From: Variovorax sp. JS1663
GTDB taxonomy: Bacteria; Pseudomonadota; Gammaproteobacteria; Burkholderiales; Burkholderiaceae_C
Assembly (NCBI RefSeq): GCF_002157355.1
Contig: NZ_LYMK01000021.1
Span: forward strand, 45,485-109,484
DNA: 64,000 nt
Direction: 5' to 3'
A program made the translations under genes and the position numbers. Below the pieces are notes generated by a model, which was not told where the DNA came from, searched no databases, and saw only the letters and a list, made by a program, of their open reading frames with translations. This document shows positions 29,530 through 38,007 of this stretch, piece by piece; positions within the stretch are counted from its first letter, which is position 1, and every line of letters begins with the position of its first letter.

Positions 29530-29781
29530 ATGAGAAAGTCCGTCCTGCTCGCCTCGTTGACCGTTGCTGTGGCGCTCGCTGCCTGCGGCAAGAAGGAGGA
29601 GGCCGCGCCGGCCGTCGTGACCCCACCGCCTGCTGCCGTCACGCCCGCACCGGCACCCGCACCTGCTGCGCCCGATACGTCGTCTGCGGCACCTGCTCCA
29701 TCGCCCGGCGCGCAGTCGGCGCTGGACGCGGCGAACGCTGCCACCGATGCGGCCAAGAAGAAGGAAGAGACCAAGCAGTAA
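29530..29781 (+). CDS. small Ala/Pro-rich lipoprotein
   Basis: An 83-residue lipoprotein: signal with lipobox LAAC after residue 15, then GKKEEAAPAVVT, an Ala-Pro spacer (PAPAPAPAAPDTSS) and a charged tail (AAKKKEETKQ). Such proteins may act as envelope spacers. A strong terminator follows at 29798-29823, supporting a single-gene transcript. Confidence 0.8.
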   Translation: MRKSVLLASLTVAVALAACGKKEEAAPAVVTPPPAAVTPAPAPAPAAPDTSSAAPAPSPGAQSALDAANAATDAAKKKEETKQ

Positions 29782-29797
29782 TCTGCGAAGCCCGAAG

Positions 29798-29823
29798 GCC
29801 GCCCTCGCGAGGGCGGCTTTTTT
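29798..29823 (+). terminator. rho-independent terminator after the small lipoprotein gene
   Basis: A 20-nt perfect palindrome (arms GCCGCCCTC / GAGGGCGGC) is followed by six T residues. The convergent metallohydrolase gene ends 11 nt beyond. Confidence 0.92.
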
Positions 29824-29833
29824 CATTGCAGGT

Positions 29834-30613
29834 TCACTGCAATGCAAGCCACGGCGACCCCTCGGCCGCGGTCGCGGTCAGCATCTCGTCCTCAGCGGCG
29901 CAAAGCGCTTCGGCCATCGCACGGCGGACAATCTCGGGCCGGTTGTTCTGCAGGCTCAGGTGTGCGGCCAGCACGTGCCGCATGCCCCCATGGTGCAGTG
30001 CGCGCGCGATCGCTGCAGCCGCATCGTTCGACAGGTGCCCGTAGTCGCCGCCGACGCGGCGCTTGAGGACATAGGGGTAGGCCGAACGCGACAGCATCTC
30101 GCTGTCGTGGTTGAACTCGAGCATGAGTGCATCGAGTGTCGCGAGGCGGGACAGCACGTATGGCGTCGCATGCCCGAGATCCGTCAGCACCCCCAGGCTG
30201 TGCGCGCCGTCGCTCAGACGCAGCTGCAGCGGCTCGCGCGCATCGTGCGGCACGGTGAAGGGCTGGATGAGCAGATCGCCGACCACGATGTCCACGCCAT
30301 CGCGCGCGAAATGCACGCGCCCTTCGAAATTGCGTTCGCCGTTGGCCCGCCAGGTGCCTTCGCTCATCCAGACCGGAATGCGTTCTCGTCGCGACAGCGC
30401 ACGCGCGCAACCGATGTGGTCGCCATGCTCGTGGGTGATGAAGACCGCATCGATGTCGCAGGCCGCAAGCCCTGCGCCTGCGAGGCGCACGTCCAACTGC
30501 TTGAGCGCGAAACCGCAATCGATCAGGAGCCGCGAGACGCGGCCCCCGCTGGTCGCCTCGACCAGCGTGGCGTTCCCGGTGCTGCCGCTGCCCAGACTGC
30601 GAAAACGCAGCAT
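29834..30613 (-). CDS. MBL-fold metallohydrolase (YycJ/WalJ-like)
   Basis: A 259-residue metallo-beta-lactamase-fold protein: LGSGSTGNATLVE near the start, then the metal motif THEHGDHIG (HxHxDH), DLGHAT and AHLSLQNNRPE. This subgroup resembles WalJ/YycJ exonuclease-like hydrolases; the substrate is not proven. It is 13 nt downstream of bamC on the same strand and probably cotranscribed with dapA-bamC. Confidence 0.9.
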   Translation of the reverse strand: MLRFRSLGSGSTGNATLVEATSGGRVSRLLIDCGFALKQLDVRLAGAGLAACDIDAVFITHEHGDHIGCARALSRRERIPVWMSEGTWRANGERNFEGRVHFARDGVDIVVGDLLIQPFTVPHDAREPLQLRLSDGAHSLGVLTDLGHATPYVLSRLATLDALMLEFNHDSEMLSRSAYPYVLKRRVGGDYGHLSNDAAAAIARALHHGGMRHVLAAHLSLQNNRPEIVRRAMAEALCAAEDEMLTATAAEGSPWLALQ

Positions 30614-30626
30614 GCCCGGGCGGCGC

Positions 30627-31706
30627 TCAGCGCAGGTCGTCCGCGATGACCTGGACGATGCGCTGCGCGTTCGCGGACGTTTCCGCTGCGCCGCTGTCGC
30701 TCTGCACCGACACCGTGCTCGCCTCGCCCTGGCCCTTGACCAGGATGCGGTACTTCAGCGGCGCCTCGGTCTTGCTGGAGCTGAACATCTTGGCGAAGAA
30801 GCCCGGCTCCTTCTTGTCGGGGTTGGGCGCCACGTAGCGCACGAAATAGACGCCGGCGGCGCGGTCGCGGTCCTCGACGGTGAAGCCGGTGCGGTCCAGC
30901 GCCAGGCCAACGCGGCGCCATGCGCGGTCGAAGTTCTCATTGATCTGGACCACAGGCTGGCCCTCGACGGTGGCCACCCGGGCCGTGCGTGCCGGCGCGG
31001 TGGTTTGCGCGATCAGCTTCGACTGCTCCTGCGAGACGCCCAGCTTCACCATCAGGCGGCGCAGGAATTCGGTCTCCAGCTCGGGATCGCTGGGGCGCGG
31101 CTGCCAGACGGTCTGGTCCTGGCGCGCGTTGTTGTAGACCTCCTGCATGCCGCGGTGGCTGACGAAGATCTCGGTGCCGCCGCTGGCGTTGCGCTCGATG
31201 CGGGTGCGGAAGCGGTCGAGCTCGCCGGTGGAGTAGATCGCGTCGACCAGCTTGCCCAACGTGCCGCGGATGATGTCCTGCGGCAGCTTGGCGCGGTTCT
31301 CTGCCCAGTCGGTTTCCATGATGCCGAGGTTGCGCTGGTCGGTGGTCAGCAGGAAGCCGTTCTCCTGCCAGAAATCCTTCACCGGCTCCCAGAGCTGGTC
31401 AGCCGGGCGGTTGACCACGATCCAGCGCTGCGTGCCCGAGCGCTCCATCCGCACGTCGCCCATGTTGAGCACCGCCGTAGGAATGCCCGGTGCGTTCGCG
31501 ACGCCGGCCTGGTAGGCATTGGCCGAGACCGCGTTGCCGGGGATGGCGTAGCGGTTCTCGCGCGACAGCTGGGTCAGGTCGGGCGGGACCTCGAGCGAAG
31601 GGGCCTTGCCGGCGCTCTTGTAGTCGATCTTGTCGCTCTCGAGGACCGAGCAGGCGGCGAGGCTGGCGACCAGGGCCAGCAGTGCAAGTCGCGGAATGGT
31701 TTTCAA
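30627..31706 (-). CDS. bamC: outer-membrane assembly lipoprotein BamC
   Basis: A 359-residue lipoprotein (lipobox LAAC-S near residue 19) with the conserved N-terminal segment DYKSAGKAPSLEVPPDLTQL that binds BamD, and two helix-grip domains, the second around VVQINENFDRAWRRVGLALD. It belongs to the BAM complex that inserts outer-membrane proteins. The start codon is TTG at 31706 with AGGAAG upstream. It lies 118 nt after dapA in the usual gene order. Confidence 0.93.
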   Translation of the reverse strand: MKTIPRLALLALVASLAACSVLESDKIDYKSAGKAPSLEVPPDLTQLSRENRYAIPGNAVSANAYQAGVANAPGIPTAVLNMGDVRMERSGTQRWIVVNRPADQLWEPVKDFWQENGFLLTTDQRNLGIMETDWAENRAKLPQDIIRGTLGKLVDAIYSTGELDRFRTRIERNASGGTEIFVSHRGMQEVYNNARQDQTVWQPRPSDPELETEFLRRLMVKLGVSQEQSKLIAQTTAPARTARVATVEGQPVVQINENFDRAWRRVGLALDRTGFTVEDRDRAAGVYFVRYVAPNPDKKEPGFFAKMFSSSKTEAPLKYRILVKGQGEASTVSVQSDSGAAETSANAQRIVQVIADDLR

Positions 31707-31824
31707 CGTCGTCTTCCTAGGGGGATGTTTGGCGCAATCGTCGGGCCGCAGCGCCGTCCATCAGAGCGCCGGCCTTGCAAAAGGTTTGCCGGAGTTCGTG
31801 TACGGCAGGTAAAGATGAAGAAGG

Positions 31825-32715
31825 TCAGTCCTTGAGCAGGCCGCTGGCACGCAGGGCGGATTCGACCACGGGGCGGGCGGACTCGGCGAGTTCGGTCAGC
31901 GGCAGCCGCAGCGCCCCGCCGCACAGGCCCATGCGGGCCATGGCCCACTTCACCGGGATGGGATTGGGCTCGACGAACAGGTGACGGTGCAGCGGCATCA
32001 GCTCGAACTGGATCTGCATCGCACGCTTCACGTCACCGGCGATGGCCGCCACGCACAGCTCGTGCATCTTGCGTGGTGCCACGTTGGCCGTGACGCTGAT
32101 GTTGCCCTGGCCGCCGCACAGCATCAGGGCCACCGCGGTCGGGTCGTCGCCGGAATAGACGGCGAAGTGCTTCGGCACGTCGCGGATCAGCCACTGGGCG
32201 CGCTCGATGTTGCCGGTGGCCTCCTTGATGCCCACGATGCCGGGCATCTGCGCCAGGCGCAGCACCGTGTCGTGCGCCATATCGGCGACCGTGCGGCCGG
32301 GCACGTTGTAGAGCACGATGGGCAGGTCGCCCACCGCCTCGGCGATGGCCTTGAAGTGCCGGTACTGGCCTTCCTGCGTGGGCTTGTTGTAGTAGGGCAC
32401 CACCTGCAGCTGCGAATCGGCGCCCACGCCCTTGGCGAACTTGGCGAGCTCGATCGCTTCCTGGGTGGAGTTGGCGCCGCAGCCGGCCATCACGGGCACG
32501 CGGCCCCGGGCCTGTTCGACGGAGACGCGGATGATCTCGCAGTGCTCCTCGACGTCGACCGTGGGGGATTCCCCGGTGGTGCCGACCACGCCGAGGCAGT
32601 CGGTGCCTTCGTCGATGTGCCAATCGATCAGCCGGCGCAAGGCGGGATAGTCGACGCTGCCGTCGTCGTGCATCGGCGTGACGAGCGCGACGATGCTGCC
32701 TGTCAGTTGCTCCAA
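31825..32715 (-). CDS. dapA: 4-hydroxy-tetrahydrodipicolinate synthase
   Basis: A 296-residue TIM-barrel lyase. Motifs: GTTGESPT, the Tyr in [11 protein letters not shown] and the Schiff-base Lys in GIKEATGN. It condenses pyruvate with aspartate semialdehyde in lysine and cell-wall synthesis. The start is TTG at 32715, preceded by GAAGAGA. TAGAAT on this strand at 32754-32749 is a likely -10 box. Confidence 0.97.
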   Translation of the reverse strand: MEQLTGSIVALVTPMHDDGSVDYPALRRLIDWHIDEGTDCLGVVGTTGESPTVDVEEHCEIIRVSVEQARGRVPVMAGCGANSTQEAIELAKFAKGVGADSQLQVVPYYNKPTQEGQYRHFKAIAEAVGDLPIVLYNVPGRTVADMAHDTVLRLAQMPGIVGIKEATGNIERAQWLIRDVPKHFAVYSGDDPTAVALMLCGGQGNISVTANVAPRKMHELCVAAIAGDVKRAMQIQFELMPLHRHLFVEPNPIPVKWAMARMGLCGGALRLPLTELAESARPVVESALRASGLLKD

Positions 32716-32774
32716 GGGGGTCTCTTCGTAGGTTGCCGGAAAGCAGTCATTCTACTAAGTGGCCCAGCCCCGGC

Positions 32775-33317
32775 TCAGAGGGGGTAACGCGGAGGTGCTA
32801 AGTCGGCTCCCGACGCCTCCCGGACCGCCGCGATGCGCTGCACGAAGCGATCCGGCGCTGGCAGGAACCCGTCCTCGTAAGCGACCACCCGCAGGTGGGT
32901 GCAGGCGGCCAGCAATTCGCCCGGTTGCAGCAGGAAATCCGGCCGGGAGGGCTTGCCGACGCTCTCGTTGCCCGCCGCGAAGGTTTCGTAGAGCAGGACG
33001 CCGCCCGGGGCAACCGCCGCCACGATGTCGGGCAGGCGATCGCGCCACAGGTAGTTGGTCACGACCACCACGCCGAAGGACTGGCCGGCGAAGGGCCAGA
33101 GCCCATCCTCGATGTCGGCAAGCACGGTCCGGCCGAAGCGCGACGCGGAGGCCAGCGCTTCGGGCGACCGGTCCACCCCGGTCGCCGAAAGGCCGCGCTC
33201 GGCGAACCAGCGCATGTGGCGGCCGGCGCCGCAGGCGACGTCGAGCACGCTGGCGCCCGGGGCTGCCAGGTGCGACCAGCGGGCGATCCACGGGGAGGGC
33301 GAGAGGTCGTGGTTCAG
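32775..33317 (-). CDS. class I SAM-dependent methyltransferase, probable CTG start
   Basis: A 180-residue methyltransferase with motif I VLDVACGAGRHMRWFAERG, motif II TGVDRSPEAL, and VVVTNYLWRDRLPDIVAAV. Substrate unknown. The reading frame can be extended to an ATG at 33416, but those extra 33 residues (MAERGNAGAAGRVRPL) are a frame shadow of the overlapping small membrane-protein gene. The sequence LNHDLSPSPWIARW begins with CTG at 33317, overlapping the TGA of the upstream small gene (CTGA). A CTG start with translational coupling therefore seems most likely. Confidence 0.8.
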   Translation of the reverse strand: MNHDLSPSPWIARWSHLAAPGASVLDVACGAGRHMRWFAERGLSATGVDRSPEALASASRFGRTVLADIEDGLWPFAGQSFGVVVVTNYLWRDRLPDIVAAVAPGGVLLYETFAAGNESVGKPSRPDFLLQPGELLAACTHLRVVAYEDGFLPAPDRFVQRIAAVREASGADLAPPRYPL

Positions 33318-33454
33318 AAGCAGGCCCAGAGCTGGTCGACCAGCGTCACCAGGAAAGCTGGCCGGGTGTAGAGGGCGAACACGGCCAGCAGCGCCAGCGT
33401 TGCCGCGCTCAGCCATCCGGCCCGGACGAGGTGATGGCGGATGCGCGGCTGCAT
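33314..33454 (-). CDS. 46-residue single-pass membrane protein
   Basis: The reading frame encodes MQPRIRHHLVRAGWLSAATL, then a hydrophobic segment ALLAVFALY and a short tail ending WACF. It lies 10 nt after the MFS transporter stop on the same strand, and its TGA overlaps the presumed start of the methyltransferase gene. The frame has a plausible basic-N-terminus, one-helix topology, and its presence explains the unusual start of the next gene. No family name known. Confidence 0.55.
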   Translation of the reverse strand: MQPRIRHHLVRAGWLSAATLALLAVFALYTRPAFLVTLVDQLWACF

Positions 33455-33464
33455 GGAGGCTTCC

Positions 33465-34682
33465 TCAGGCTGGTTGGGCGGCAGGGCGCGCGATCGCGCC
33501 TTCCTTGACCGGCAGGTTGACCAGGGCGGCGAACACGCCCAGCGCGATCGCGATGTACCAGACGATGTCGTAGCTGCCGGTGGTGTCGTAGAGGTAGCCG
33601 CCCAGCCAGACGCCGAGGAAGGAGCCCACCTGGTGGCTCAGGAACACGAAGCCGCCCAGCATCGACAGGTGCGCCACGCCGAAGATCTGGGCCACGATGC
33701 CACTGGTCAGCGGCACGGTGGACAGCCACAGGAAGCCCATCACGGCGGCGAACAGGTACACCGACAGCGGCGAGATCGGGGCCAGCAGGAACACCGCGAT
33801 GGCGACCGCGCGTCCCAGGTAGATGGCCGCCAGCAGCTTGCGCTTGGCCAGCCGGGCGCCGAGCTCGCCCGCGATGTAGGTACCGAACACGTTGAACAGC
33901 CCCACCAGCGCCAGCGCGTAGCTCGCCACTTCGGGCGAAAGCCCCCGGTCGCGCAGGTAGCTCGGCAGGTGCACGCCGATGAAAACGACCTGGAAGCCGC
34001 AGACGAAATAGCCGGCCATCAGCAGCACGAAGCTGGGATAGCGGAAGGCCTCGCGCAGGGCCTGCATGATGGTCTGGTCGCGGTGCGCGAGCGGGGTGGC
34101 GCCGTGACGCGGCTCGCGCAGGCCGAAGGCGAGGGGCACGATCACCAGCACCATCACGGCGAGCACCAGCAGCGCGCTGTGCCAGCCCAGTCCGGCGATC
34201 AGCCGGCCTTCCACCGGCACCATCAGGAACTGGCCGAAAGAGCCCGCAGCGGCAGCCACGCCCATGGCCCACGAGCGCTTCGCGACCGGGACCTGCCGCC
34301 CGATCACGCCGTAGATCACCGCGTAGGTGGTGCCGGCCTGCGCCGCGCCGATCAGGATGCCGGCGGTCAGCGCGAACGTGAAGGGCGTGGGCGACAGCGC
34401 CATCCCGGCCAGCCCGAGCGCGTAGAGCACGGCACCCGCCACCAGCACCCGGAAGGCGCCCCATTTGTCGGCCAGCATGCCGGCGAAGACACCGATCACG
34501 CCCCAGGCGAGGTTCTGGATCGCGAGCGCGAGCGAGAAGCTCTGTCGGGTCCATCCGTTCTCCTGCGTGATCGGCTGCAGCCAGAGCCCGAAGCCGTGGC
34601 GGATGCCCATTGAGAGCGTAACGATCATGGCGCCGCAGAAGAGGACTTGCTTGAGGGACAGCGGCTGGTGCGAGGGGTGCAT
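33465..34682 (-). CDS. MFS transporter (oxalate/formate antiporter-like)
   Basis: A 405-residue transporter with about twelve membrane helices. It begins LKQVLFCGAMIVTLSMGIRHGFGLWLQ; the loop between helices 2 and 3 reads AGMLADKWGAFRV. It resembles the monocarboxylate/OFA branch of the MFS, so a small organic acid is likely. ATG 34682 begins MHPSHQPLSL. It is divergent from parE, with a palindromic candidate operator in the 153-nt gap. Confidence 0.92.
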   Translation of the reverse strand: MHPSHQPLSLKQVLFCGAMIVTLSMGIRHGFGLWLQPITQENGWTRQSFSLALAIQNLAWGVIGVFAGMLADKWGAFRVLVAGAVLYALGLAGMALSPTPFTFALTAGILIGAAQAGTTYAVIYGVIGRQVPVAKRSWAMGVAAAAGSFGQFLMVPVEGRLIAGLGWHSALLVLAVMVLVIVPLAFGLREPRHGATPLAHRDQTIMQALREAFRYPSFVLLMAGYFVCGFQVVFIGVHLPSYLRDRGLSPEVASYALALVGLFNVFGTYIAGELGARLAKRKLLAAIYLGRAVAIAVFLLAPISPLSVYLFAAVMGFLWLSTVPLTSGIVAQIFGVAHLSMLGGFVFLSHQVGSFLGVWLGGYLYDTTGSYDIVWYIAIALGVFAALVNLPVKEGAIARPAAQPA

Positions 34683-34786
34683 CCGGACGAATGTATCCAA
34701 AAGAGCAAGCCCGCGTCGGCAGGGTGCGACGGGCATTGTTGATATTTCGGCCCGCCGCTGATGCGCTCCGGTCATCAGCGTGGCTC

Positions 34787-34800
34787 TGTATGCCCATACA
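34787..34800. promoter_or_regulatory. palindromic operator candidate between the MFS and parE genes
   Basis: TGTATG-CC-CATACA is a perfect 6-bp dyad with a 2-bp centre. A further half-site CATACA occurs at 34820-34825 and overlaps the parE -10 box. The layout suits a GntR- or MarR-type regulator that is not encoded nearby. Confidence 0.45.
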
Positions 34801-34821
34801 GTTTTTTGCGCGTGCCACGCA

Positions 34822-34827
34822 TACAAT
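34822..34827 (+). promoter_or_regulatory. parE -10 box, possible leaderless start
   Basis: TACAAT ends 8 nt before the parE ATG; the intervening CCGCCCCC has no Shine-Dalgarno character. Confidence 0.5.
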
Positions 34828-34835
34828 CCGCCCCC

Positions 34836-36812
34836 ATGGCGACTCCCAGCAAGACTCCCCCGGCTTATTCGGAAGGCTCGATCCGCGTGCTCAAGGGCCT
34901 CGAGCCCGTCAAGCAGCGCCCGGGCATGTACACCCGCACCGACAACCCGCTGCACATCATCCAGGAAGTGCTGGACAACGCCGCCGACGAGGCGCTGGCC
35001 GGCTACGGCAAGAAGATCAAGGTCACGCTGCACGCCGACGGCTCGGTCAGCGTGGAGGACGACGGCCGCGGCATTCCCTTCGGCCTGCATCCCGAGGAGA
35101 AGGCACCGGTGATCGAGCTGGTCTACACCCGGCTGCACGCGGGCGGCAAGTTCGACAAGGGCGCCGGCGGCGCCTACAGCTTCTCCGGCGGGCTGCACGG
35201 CGTGGGCGTGTCGGTGACCAATGCGTTGTCCAAGCGCCTGGAGGTCCAGTCCTTCCGCGAGGGCTCGGCCGCGCACATCGCCTTCGGGGGCGGCGACGTG
35301 ACCGAGCCGCTCCAGGTCCGGCCGATCGACAGCGGCGAGCGCCGCCAGGGCACCACGGTGCGCGCCTGGCCCGATGCCAAGTACTTCGAATCGGCCGTGC
35401 TGCCGGTGGGCGAGCTCACGCACCTCCTGCGCAGCAAGGCCGTGCTGATGCCGGGCGTGACCGTCACGCTGGTGGTCGAGAAGACGAAGGAGACGCAGCA
35501 GTGGCTCTACAAGGGCGGTCTGCGCGACTACCTGATGCAGACGCTCAACGCCGATCCGGTGATCCCGCTCTTCGAGGGCGCAGGCCATGCCGACAAGAAC
35601 GCCGACAACTTCGCCGAAGGCGAGGGCGCCGAGTGGTGCGTGGCCTTCACCGAGGAAGGCCAGCCGGTGCGCGAGAGCTACGTCAACCTGATTCCCACCA
35701 GCGCCGGCGGCACCCACGAGAGCGGCCTGCGCGACGGCCTGTTCAATGCCGTGAAGAGCTTCGTCGAGCTGCATTCGCTTTTGCCCAAGGGCGTGAAGCT
35801 GCTGCCGGAGGACGTGTTCGCACGCGCCTCCTACGTGCTCTCGGCCAAGGTGCTGGACCCGCAGTTCCAGGGCCAGATCAAGGAGCGGCTCAACTCGCGC
35901 GATGCCGTGCGCCTGGTCTCCAGCTTCGTGCGCCCGGCGCTGGAACTGTGGCTCAACCAGCACGTCGACTACGGCAAGAAGCTGGCCGAGCTGGCCATCA
36001 AGGCCGCGCAGACGCGCCAGCGCGCCGGCCAGAAGGTGGAAAAGCGCAAGGGCTCCGGCGTGGCCGTGCTGCCCGGCAAGCTCACCGATTGCGAGAGCAA
36101 GGACACGGCCCACAACGAGGTCTTCCTGGTCGAGGGCGACTCCGCCGGCGGCAGCGCCAAGATGGGCCGCGACAAGGAAAGCCAGGCCATCCTGCCGCTG
36201 CGGGGCAAGGTGCTCAACACCTGGGAGGTGGAGCGCGACCGCCTTTTCGCCAACACCGAGATCCACGACATCTCGGTGGCCATCGGCGTCGACCCGCACG
36301 GGCCCGACGACACGCCCGATCTCTCCGGTCTGCGCTACGGCAAGATCTGCATCCTGTCCGACGCCGACGTGGACGGCTCGCACATCCAGGTGCTGCTGCT
36401 CACGCTCTTCTTCCGCCACTTTCCCAAGCTGATCGACACCGGCCACGTGTATGTGGCCAAGCCGCCGCTCTTCCGCGTCGATGCGCCGGCGCGCGGCAAG
36501 AAGCCGGCCTCCAAGATGTACGCACTCGACGAAGGCGAGCTCACTGCCATCCTCGACAAGCTGCGCAAGGACGGCGTGCGCGAGGGCGCCTGGACCATCA
36601 GCCGCTTCAAGGGCCTCGGCGAGATGAGCGCCGAGCAGCTGTGGGAAACCACTCTCAACCCCGACACCCGCCGCCTGCTGCAGGTGCGCCTGGGCCGCTT
36701 CGACCTGCAGGGCACGCAGGGCGAGATCACCAAGCTGATGGGCAAGGGCGAGGCCGCGGCGCGGCGCGAGCTGATGGAGCTGCGGGCGGATGACGTCGAG
36801 GTCGACGTCTGA
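34836..36812 (+). CDS. parE: DNA topoisomerase IV subunit B
   Basis: A 658-residue type IIA topoisomerase ATPase subunit. GHKL motifs: QEVLDNAADEAL, DDGRGIPFG, SGGLHGVGVSVTNAL. The TOPRIM part has VEGDSAGGSAKMGRD and LSDADVDGSHIQ. The length and the nearby parC gene favour ParE over GyrB. It decatenates chromosomes together with ParC. The start has no Shine-Dalgarno. Its last 86 nt overlap, in antisense, the extended ferritin-like gene. Confidence 0.96.
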   Translation: MATPSKTPPAYSEGSIRVLKGLEPVKQRPGMYTRTDNPLHIIQEVLDNAADEALAGYGKKIKVTLHADGSVSVEDDGRGIPFGLHPEEKAPVIELVYTRLHAGGKFDKGAGGAYSFSGGLHGVGVSVTNALSKRLEVQSFREGSAAHIAFGGGDVTEPLQVRPIDSGERRQGTTVRAWPDAKYFESAVLPVGELTHLLRSKAVLMPGVTVTLVVEKTKETQQWLYKGGLRDYLMQTLNADPVIPLFEGAGHADKNADNFAEGEGAEWCVAFTEEGQPVRESYVNLIPTSAGGTHESGLRDGLFNAVKSFVELHSLLPKGVKLLPEDVFARASYVLSAKVLDPQFQGQIKERLNSRDAVRLVSSFVRPALELWLNQHVDYGKKLAELAIKAAQTRQRAGQKVEKRKGSGVAVLPGKLTDCESKDTAHNEVFLVEGDSAGGSAKMGRDKESQAILPLRGKVLNTWEVERDRLFANTEIHDISVAIGVDPHGPDDTPDLSGLRYGKICILSDADVDGSHIQVLLLTLFFRHFPKLIDTGHVYVAKPPLFRVDAPARGKKPASKMYALDEGELTAILDKLRKDGVREGAWTISRFKGLGEMSAEQLWETTLNPDTRRLLQVRLGRFDLQGTQGEITKLMGKGEAAARRELMELRADDVEVDV

Positions 36813-37515
36813 AATGACGCTCTCCCCCAGGCTCCCCCACTTCGTGTGGTCCGCCAACCCCCTCACCGGGGGCAACACCAGCGGCCCGGCAAAGCCGGTT
36901 CCGCGAAGGATGTTGCTCTCCCCCAGGCTTCCCCACTTCGTGTGGTCCGCCAACCCCCGCGCCGGGCACCGGCGCCTCGCCCAGCGCCTGGCGCAGCACC
37001 GCCCAGTGCATCGCCTCGTCGCCCAGGATGCTGGCCGCGGCCTTGGTCAGCGCGCGGTCGTCGAAGAGCGGCACCGCGCCCAGGTAGGCGCTGACCGCGC
37101 CTTGCTCCAGCTTGGCGGCGAAGCGCAGCACGTCGGCCTGCGACTTCAACTGCGCGGTCGGGAAGTCGTACTTCGTCTTTACGGTCACGGCCTTGCCCCC
37201 GAGCTTCTCGACGGTGGCTGCGAGCAGCGCGGCATGCGTCCGGTGATGGCCCTGGAAGGTCACGGCCAGGTCGAGCACCGGCTTCTCGAGCAGCTTGCTC
37301 TCCGCGCCGACCTGATAGGCGGCGATGGCCTCGTACTCCGAGCCGAGGGCGGTGTTGAAGATCTGCACGTCGCCGGCGCCGTCGCCCCCGGCCTTGGCGG
37401 CCAGTGCGTCCTGGCCCGAAAGCAGGGCGATCGCCGTGCCCGAAAGCACCAGCCCCGAGCGGCCGAGGAAGAAGCGCCGCGCGGCGACGGGCGTGGGTGT
37501 CCGAAGGAAGGACAT
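36727..37515 (-). CDS. ferritin-like domain protein with a repeat-derived C-terminal extension
   Basis: A 262-residue exported protein: Tat-like signal (VAARRFFLGRSGLVLSGTAIA), then a ferritin-like four-helix domain (residues 50-185: NTALGSEYEAIAAYQVGAES, FQGHHRTHAALLAATVEKLG, LEQGAVSAYLGAVP, LGDEAMHWAVLRQALGEAP). The natural end should be near residue 185. Instead the frame continues through both repeat copies (GGPHEVGKPGGE and GGPHEVGEPGGE) and then antisense to parE, ending in low-complexity RPRRHPPAAPSAR. The extension is probably an artefact of the repeat removing the original stop. The sigma-factor remnant at 37552 lies 36 nt upstream. Confidence 0.8.
   Translation of the reverse strand: MSFLRTPTPVAARRFFLGRSGLVLSGTAIALLSGQDALAAKAGGDGAGDVQIFNTALGSEYEAIAAYQVGAESKLLEKPVLDLAVTFQGHHRTHAALLAATVEKLGGKAVTVKTKYDFPTAQLKSQADVLRFAAKLEQGAVSAYLGAVPLFDDRALTKAAASILGDEAMHWAVLRQALGEAPVPGAGVGGPHEVGKPGGEQHPSRNRLCRAAGVAPGEGVGGPHEVGEPGGERHFRRRPRRHPPAAPSARAAPRPRPCPSAW
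36819..36862. repeat. intergenic repeat, variant B copy 1
   Basis: A 44-bp unit with core CCACTTCGTGTG at 36837-36848. It matches the copy at 36915 at 43 of 44 positions and starts 96 bp before it. Confidence 0.85.
36915..36958. repeat. intergenic repeat, variant B copy 2
   Basis: The second 44-bp unit, core at 36933-36944. It lies inside the 3' part of the ferritin-like reading frame and encodes GGPHEVGKPGGE there. Confidence 0.85.
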
Positions 37516-37551
37516 GGTGGTCTCCTTTTCAAGGTGGGGTGGGGAAGGGGA

Positions 37552-37917
37552 TCAGGCGGGCGGGCGCGTGGGCGGGCCTGCGATGGAGGCCATCACGTGC
37601 GCGACGATCTCGTCGCAGCGCGCGCCGGCGAAGGAGAAGGCGTCGCCCATCGAGACGTCGATCTCGCGCGAGAGCGCTTCGCGCAGCAGGCCGCGGGCGC
37701 GGAAGAAGCGCGTCCGCACGGTGGCTTCGGGAATCTCCAGCGCCGCGGCCACTTCCTCGATGCTCAGGTCCTCGACCGCGCGCAGCACGAAGACCGTGCG
37801 AAAGGCCTCGGGCAGCGCATCGATGCCGGCCTCGCCCTGCGCGGCCCGCGCCGCGAGTTCCGCATCGGGCAGGCCGGCGTGTCCATCGGCAGTGCGGTTT
37901 CGTTCGAGTGGCTGCAT
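37552..37917 (-). pseudogene. ECF sigma factor with internal deletion (region 2 lost)
   Basis: The 121-residue reading frame starts like an ECF sigma factor (LPDAELAARAAQGEA) and then jumps to the region-4 part (GIDALPEAFRTVFVLRAVED, then VRTRFFRARGLLREAL). Family members have about 100-120 residues of region 2 and linker between these points. The deletion is in frame, so a region-4-only protein could be made, but core RNA polymerase binding and -10 recognition should be lost. It precedes the ferritin-like gene, which it probably once regulated. Confidence 0.8.
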
Positions 37918-38007
37918 TCGTGACCTCTTGTTGCCATTGGATGGAGGGACTTGCCGGCCTGTTCCCGCACGGATGCGTGCGCATCGACGACAATTGCGCC
38001 CCCGGCG

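Noticed and set aside
33465..36953. Fusion of the MFS protein with a 700-residue N-terminal extension
   Set aside because: The extension is antisense to parE and begins in the repeat at 36915; the transporter has its own start at 34682.
36819..36958. CRISPR-like array
   Set aside because: There are only two 44-bp copies with a 52-bp interval, no third unit and no cas genes; a dispersed intergenic repeat explains them.
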